Shown: positions 14,469-16,809 of the stretch, in pieces
Numbering within the stretch: the stretch's first letter is position 1
Layout of the letters: every line of letters starts with the position of its first letter
Source of the DNA: Deltaproteobacteria bacterium CG07_land_8_20_14_0_80_60_11
Lineage (GTDB): Bacteria; Desulfobacterota; Desulfobaccia; Desulfobaccales; 0-14-0-80-60-11
Length of the DNA stretch: 16,809 bases
Assembly (NCBI GenBank): GCA_002779455.1
Contig: PEWM01000064.1
Location: forward strand, 1-16,809
Direction: 5' to 3'
Program-made: the position numbers and the translations under genes
The notes under the pieces: generated by a model
Database searches by the model: none
What the model was told of the DNA's origin: nothing
What the model saw: the letters and a program-made list of their open reading frames with translations, nothing else

Positions 14469-14849
14469 ATGCCGACGACCGCAACTGCGCCTAGAGACTG
14501 GAAATTCCGCCTCCTGCATCGGGAAGCCCGCCCTCGCCGTCTCATTCTGGAAGGCCACGCCTCCCCGCCCTATGAGCGGCCTTATCACGATGAACTCTTC
14601 TTTTATGCCGTGGTGGGCCTGGATTTTCTCTCCCTGGAAGTGAGTCGGGACTTCGACGGCGAGCGCCTGCTGGACTACCTGTTCGCCCAGTTGGGCGCCC
14701 CGGAGGAGCCGCCCCGGATCCAGGTAGGCGGCCGCCAGGATGAGGAAGAAGGCGCCTTGCTGCTGGTGGAATGGCGCTTCCCGGCTGGCGGGCGCCCGGC
14801 CATGCTCCGCCGCCTGGAGGAGATTATGGGCCAATCCCTGGAAAAATAG
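14469..14849 (+). CDS. Uncharacterised protein, paralogue A (possibly leaderless)
   Basis: A 126-residue soluble acidic protein that I do not recognise as a named family. Visible landmarks are 'DWKFRLLHREARPRRLILEG', 'ELFFYAVVGLDFLSLEVSRD', 'LLDYLFAQLGAPEEPPRIQV' and 'GALLLVEWRFPAG', suggesting an alternating beta/alpha fold. The same order of landmarks occurs in the protein at 16329-16700: a Trp near the start, R-R..EG, a hydrophobic strand then SL-V, LG-P..P-I, G-A-L-L-V-W..PA. The two look like diverged paralogues. The ATG is directly downstream of a consensus promoter with no Shine-Dalgarno sequence; no other Met start exists before the conserved Trp11, and the upstream in-frame TTG 14433 overlaps the -35 box. 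Confidence 0.7.
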   Translation: MPTTATAPRDWKFRLLHREARPRRLILEGHASPPYERPYHDELFFYAVVGLDFLSLEVSRDFDGERLLDYLFAQLGAPEEPPRIQVGGRQDEEEGALLLVEWRFPAGGRPAMLRRLEEIMGQSLEK

Positions 14850-14850
14850 C

Positions 14851-14878
14851 TATCAGCGATCAGCTTTCAGCAATCAGC
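14851..14878 (+). repeat. Four tandem heptamers NNTCAGC
   Basis: TATCAGC, GATCAGC, TTTCAGC and AATCAGC follow each other without gaps, beginning two bases after the stop codon at 14847-14849. The last five bases are invariant and the first two vary. Arrays of this kind occur as dispersed intergenic heptamer repeats in several bacterial lineages. Confidence 0.7.
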
Positions 14879-14969
14879 AAAAACCAAAGATTGGCAAAGA
14901 CGGCTAAAACGTAATGTGGGCGCCCCCCACCACGGATATTAAGTAAAGAACAGCCGAGAGCGGCGGTTA

Positions 14970-14992
14970 CACAGGTTGTCTCTGCGCCTGTG
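14970..14992. repeat. Hairpin before the MBL-TPR gene
   Basis: CACAGG (14970-14975) pairs with CCTGTG (14987-14992) around TTGTCTCTGCG. The surrounding wording (GGTTGTCTCTGCGCCTGTG) resembles dispersed intergenic repeats seen in many bacterial genomes; a role in the 5' leader of the next gene is possible. Confidence 0.35.
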
Positions 14993-15028
14993 CATCTTTG
15001 CGGGAGATAAAAAAGCATCGGAGGAGCA

Positions 15029-16021
15029 ATGATCCATCTGGGAGAATACGACCCAAGGCTTGAAGGTATCTGGTGGGTGGAAGAAGCCGGCATGAGCTGC
15101 AATGTCTACGTCTTGAATGAGGGCCGCACCCTCATCGACGCCGGCAACTATTACGGCATGCTCCACGAATTGAGCCAGGAGTTCGATATCTCCCTCCTGG
15201 AACAAGTCTTCATTACCCACTGTCACTTCGATCACGTGGGGGGGATGGGCGAACTCTTCGACTGGTCCAAGCCCAAGGTCTACGGCCACATGGACACCCT
15301 GCCGTATATCAATTTTCGCAACGTCCCCTTCATGAAAATCATGGAAAAATCCGGCCGCCTCGACCAGGTGGTGATGCTCAGGGGCGGCGAGCGCATCCCG
15401 GTGGGGCCCTATCTCCTGGAGGTCATCCCCACCCCCGGCCATACCAGGGGTGACATCTGTCTCTACGAGCACCACAACCGCATCCTCTTCTCCGGCGATA
15501 CCGCCTTCCCCAGCAGTCCCACGGAGAACATCCTGTCCGACGCCGATAAGCAGTTGGGCAATATGGACCAACAGGTGGCCTCTTTAGCCCGCCTGGTACC
15601 CTACGCGGTGGATTTCCTCCTCCCCGGACACGGCATGCCGGCCTTCTCGGACGGCGGCGACCACGTGCTCAACGCCTATATCGAAACCCGGAAGTCAGTG
15701 GAGGAAGACCCCCGCCAGCCTTACCTGGACGCGGCCCGGATGCTGTCTGAGGCCGGCCGTCCGGAAAAAGCCCTGGAATGCTACAACATGGCCTTGATGC
15801 TGGACCCGGCCAACGTGGAAGCCCTGGTCTATAAAGCCACCACCCTGACGGAGCTGTCGCACTATGACGAGGCCCTGGAGATTTTTAACCGGATCCTCAA
15901 GGTGGCCCCGGACCTGTTGGAAGCCATGATGGGGAAAGGCTTCGCCCTGATGGGGTTAGGAAGGGTGGACGAGGCCTTGCAGCTCCCGGGCTTTGCCGCC
16001 CGGTTAAAAGAGCTGGTCTGA
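15029..16021 (+). CDS. Metallo-beta-lactamase fold hydrolase fused to TPR domain
   Basis: A 330-residue cytosolic protein. Residues 1-215 are a glyoxalase-II-like metallo-beta-lactamase domain: 'FITHCHFDHVGGMGELF' gives His64-x-His66-x-Asp68-His69, His138 lies in 'IPTPGHTRGD', Asp157 in 'LFSGDTAF' and His201 in 'LLPGHGMP'. All ligands for two metal ions are present, so the enzyme should be active, with thioesters, phosphodiesters or similar as possible substrates. Residues 230-315 hold two to three TPR units ('PYLDAARMLSEAGRPEKALE', 'ALVYKATTLTELSHYDEALE', 'AMMGKGFALMGLGRVDEALQ'), suggesting recruitment by a partner. GGAGGA (15020-15025) is a strong ribosome site for ATG 15029. It is flanked by two related unknown proteins. 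A beta-lactam target is not implied. Confidence 0.9.
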   Translation: MIHLGEYDPRLEGIWWVEEAGMSCNVYVLNEGRTLIDAGNYYGMLHELSQEFDISLLEQVFITHCHFDHVGGMGELFDWSKPKVYGHMDTLPYINFRNVPFMKIMEKSGRLDQVVMLRGGERIPVGPYLLEVIPTPGHTRGDICLYEHHNRILFSGDTAFPSSPTENILSDADKQLGNMDQQVASLARLVPYAVDFLLPGHGMPAFSDGGDHVLNAYIETRKSVEEDPRQPYLDAARMLSEAGRPEKALECYNMALMLDPANVEALVYKATTLTELSHYDEALEIFNRILKVAPDLLEAMMGKGFALMGLGRVDEALQLPGFAARLKELV

Positions 16022-16128
16022 CCTGCCCCCCGGCGTTTCCACGATGCGCCGCCCGTCCACTCACCGCCGCGGGCTCGGCCACCGTAAGCAGGAGATAGGC
16101 TATGACTGAAACCAGATTGCAGTCAATG

Positions 16129-16167
16129 GGTGGCTTTCCAGCCTGTGCTGGCGCAGGCTAAACCACC
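16129..16167. repeat. Imperfect hairpin of the CCAGCCTGTG family
   Basis: Outer arms GGTGG (16129-16133) and CCACC (16163-16167), inner arms AGCCTG (16140-16145) and CAGGCT (16154-16159). CCAGCCTGTG (16138-16147) is shared with the palindrome at 3045-3063. A second small stem, TGGCC/GGCCA, follows at about 16170-16185. Confidence 0.55.
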
Positions 16168-16205
16168 ATGGCCGTTTTGGGCCACCCCCAATCATAAAAT
16201 TTCTC

Positions 16206-16260
16206 GTAGGGGCGGACCCATGTGTCCGCCCTGAATTAAGGGCGCATACGCGGTCGTTAC
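16206..16260. repeat. Hairpin repeat, left copy (inverted to 16742-16800)
   Basis: The first 27 bases (16206-16232) are an exact reverse complement of 16774-16800 and themselves fold: GGGCGGAC / GTCCGCCC. The following part (16239-16260, beginning AGGGCGCATACGCGG) matches the other half of the right-hand unit in degraded form. In the 308 bases from 16022 to 16328 I see only palindromes and no gene. Confidence 0.8.
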
Positions 16261-16328
16261 AATTCCGCATTTTTTGATTGCGACTCGGTATTAGCCCTAT
16301 GCCGTCCTGACCGAATAAAGGTGACCCG

Positions 16329-16700
16329 GTGTCTCAAGAGTGGCACATAGCCATCGATAACCAGGAACAGCGCCGCCGGGTGGCCATGGTGGAAGGGCGC
16401 GCCCGCCGGGACGATCACGCCGGCGCCGACGGCGAGGTGGAATTCTCCCTTACCCTCTACCGCGACCAGGCCTCTTTGAACGTGCCGGCCTCCACCCAGG
16501 GACGGGAATTCATCGCCCGCCTCACCGCAATCCTGGGGCCGCCCGTTCTGTCCCCCACCATAAAATGCAGCTGCTCCTGGGGCGATGGCGTCATGGGGGC
16601 CATGCTCATCGTACTCTGGAACCTCCCGGCCGACCCCGCCTCCCCCGTGATCCAGAGCCTGCACGCCTTCCTGGGAACCCGGGGCGCCTGCACAGGCTGA
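16329..16700 (+). CDS. Uncharacterised protein, paralogue B
   Basis: A 123-residue soluble protein of no recognised family. GTG 16329 is preceded by AAAGGTGA (16317-16324). Landmarks are 'EWHIAIDNQEQRRRVAMVEG', 'EVEFSLTLYRDQASLNVP', 'GREFIARLTAILGPPVLSP' and 'GAMLIVLWNLPADP'. It shares these in the same order with the protein at 14469-14849 but lacks the longer N-terminal extension. Two cysteines in 'IKCSCSW' (CxC) have no counterpart there ('IQVGGRQ'). The GTG start and a short tail ending 'LGTRGACTG' are also different. The gene is enclosed by inverted hairpin repeats at 16206 and 16742. No function can be given. Confidence 0.65.
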   Translation: MSQEWHIAIDNQEQRRRVAMVEGRARRDDHAGADGEVEFSLTLYRDQASLNVPASTQGREFIARLTAILGPPVLSPTIKCSCSWGDGVMGAMLIVLWNLPADPASPVIQSLHAFLGTRGACTG

Positions 16701-16741
16701 TACCAAGTTGCGCTCATAGAAGTAATAAAAGCTTACGGTCT

Positions 16742-16800
16742 GTAGGGGCGCACCCGCGTGTGCGCCCAACCTGAGGGCGGACACATGGGTCCGCCCCTAC
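16742..16800. repeat. Double hairpin repeat, right copy
   Basis: Two head-to-head units. The first (16742-16767) folds through GGGCGCAC / GTGCGCCC. The second (16774-16800) folds through GGGCGGAC / GTCCGCCC and is the exact 27-base reverse complement of 16206-16232. The stems differ by a paired change (GCAC/GTGC against GGAC/GTCC), so the structure is kept while the sequence changes. Confidence 0.8.
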
Positions 16801-16809
16801 GGAACATAA

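Noticed and set aside
14205..14834. Open frame of 209 codons on the - strand over the gene at 14469
   Set aside because: No domain or ribosome site. The + strand frame has a promoter and a paralogue at 16329, so it is preferred.
14851..14878. CRISPR array
   Set aside because: The repeats are seven bases with no spacers, and no cas genes are present.

Overview
The window is GC-rich, densely coded bacterial DNA. The mix of genes suggests a delta-proteobacterial/Desulfobacterota-like organism, perhaps a sulfate reducer or syntroph of the Desulfobacca type: an arsenic methylation cluster with a PF04060-type Fe-S protein, an ECF sigma/anti-sigma unit, tandem RND permeases and a metallo-beta-lactamase-TPR fusion. 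The taxon is inferred from gene content only. Short palindromic repeats scattered between genes fit the same picture.

Layout. (1) 2-3032, + strand: an arsenic/redox cluster. It holds a broken ArsR-type regulator, an exported thioredoxin-like protein, a half-length CcdA, ArsM (arsenite methyltransferase), a 4Fe-4S-motif protein and an exported DUF1573 protein. (2) 3130-3552, - strand: a ZIP-like membrane protein that seems to lack its middle. (3) 3657-3900: a promoter and hairpin leader in front of only the first ~40 codons of an MFS transporter. (4) 4073-5821: three overlapping genes for an ECF sigma factor, a zinc-finger membrane anti-sigma and an LTxxQ-type periplasmic protein, closed by a strong terminator at 5885-5932. 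(5) 5982-6068: tRNA-Leu(CAA) with its own promoter. (6) 6235-6828, - strand: the C-terminal part of WecB (UDP-GlcNAc 2-epimerase), joined head to head at about 6830 to the C-terminal part of an RND adaptor on the + strand. (7) 7204-14133: two complete RND permeases overlapping by ATGA, then a TPR lipoprotein-like gene. (8) 14469-16700: two distantly similar uncharacterised small proteins on either side of an MBL-TPR protein. The spacers here are rich in palindromes, and the last gene is framed by inverted copies of a hairpin repeat.

How the genes fit together. The first cluster probably handles arsenite by methylation, supported by periplasmic thiol chemistry, but its regulator and electron-transfer membrane protein look broken and no arsenite efflux gene is visible. 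The sigma/anti-sigma/LTxxQ unit looks like an envelope or metal stress sensor; its regulon is unknown. The RND pair resembles two-permease (MdtBC-like) pumps, but the adaptor is incomplete as read here.

The most striking general feature is that five genes are cut, frameshifted or internally deleted within the first 7 kb while their neighbours are intact. Either this is a deletion-prone part of a real genome or some junctions are assembly artefacts; read-level evidence would decide. The most novel-looking part is the right end: the paralogous unknown proteins, an apparently leaderless promoter-gene arrangement at 14433-14471, and the inverted-repeat-framed gene.
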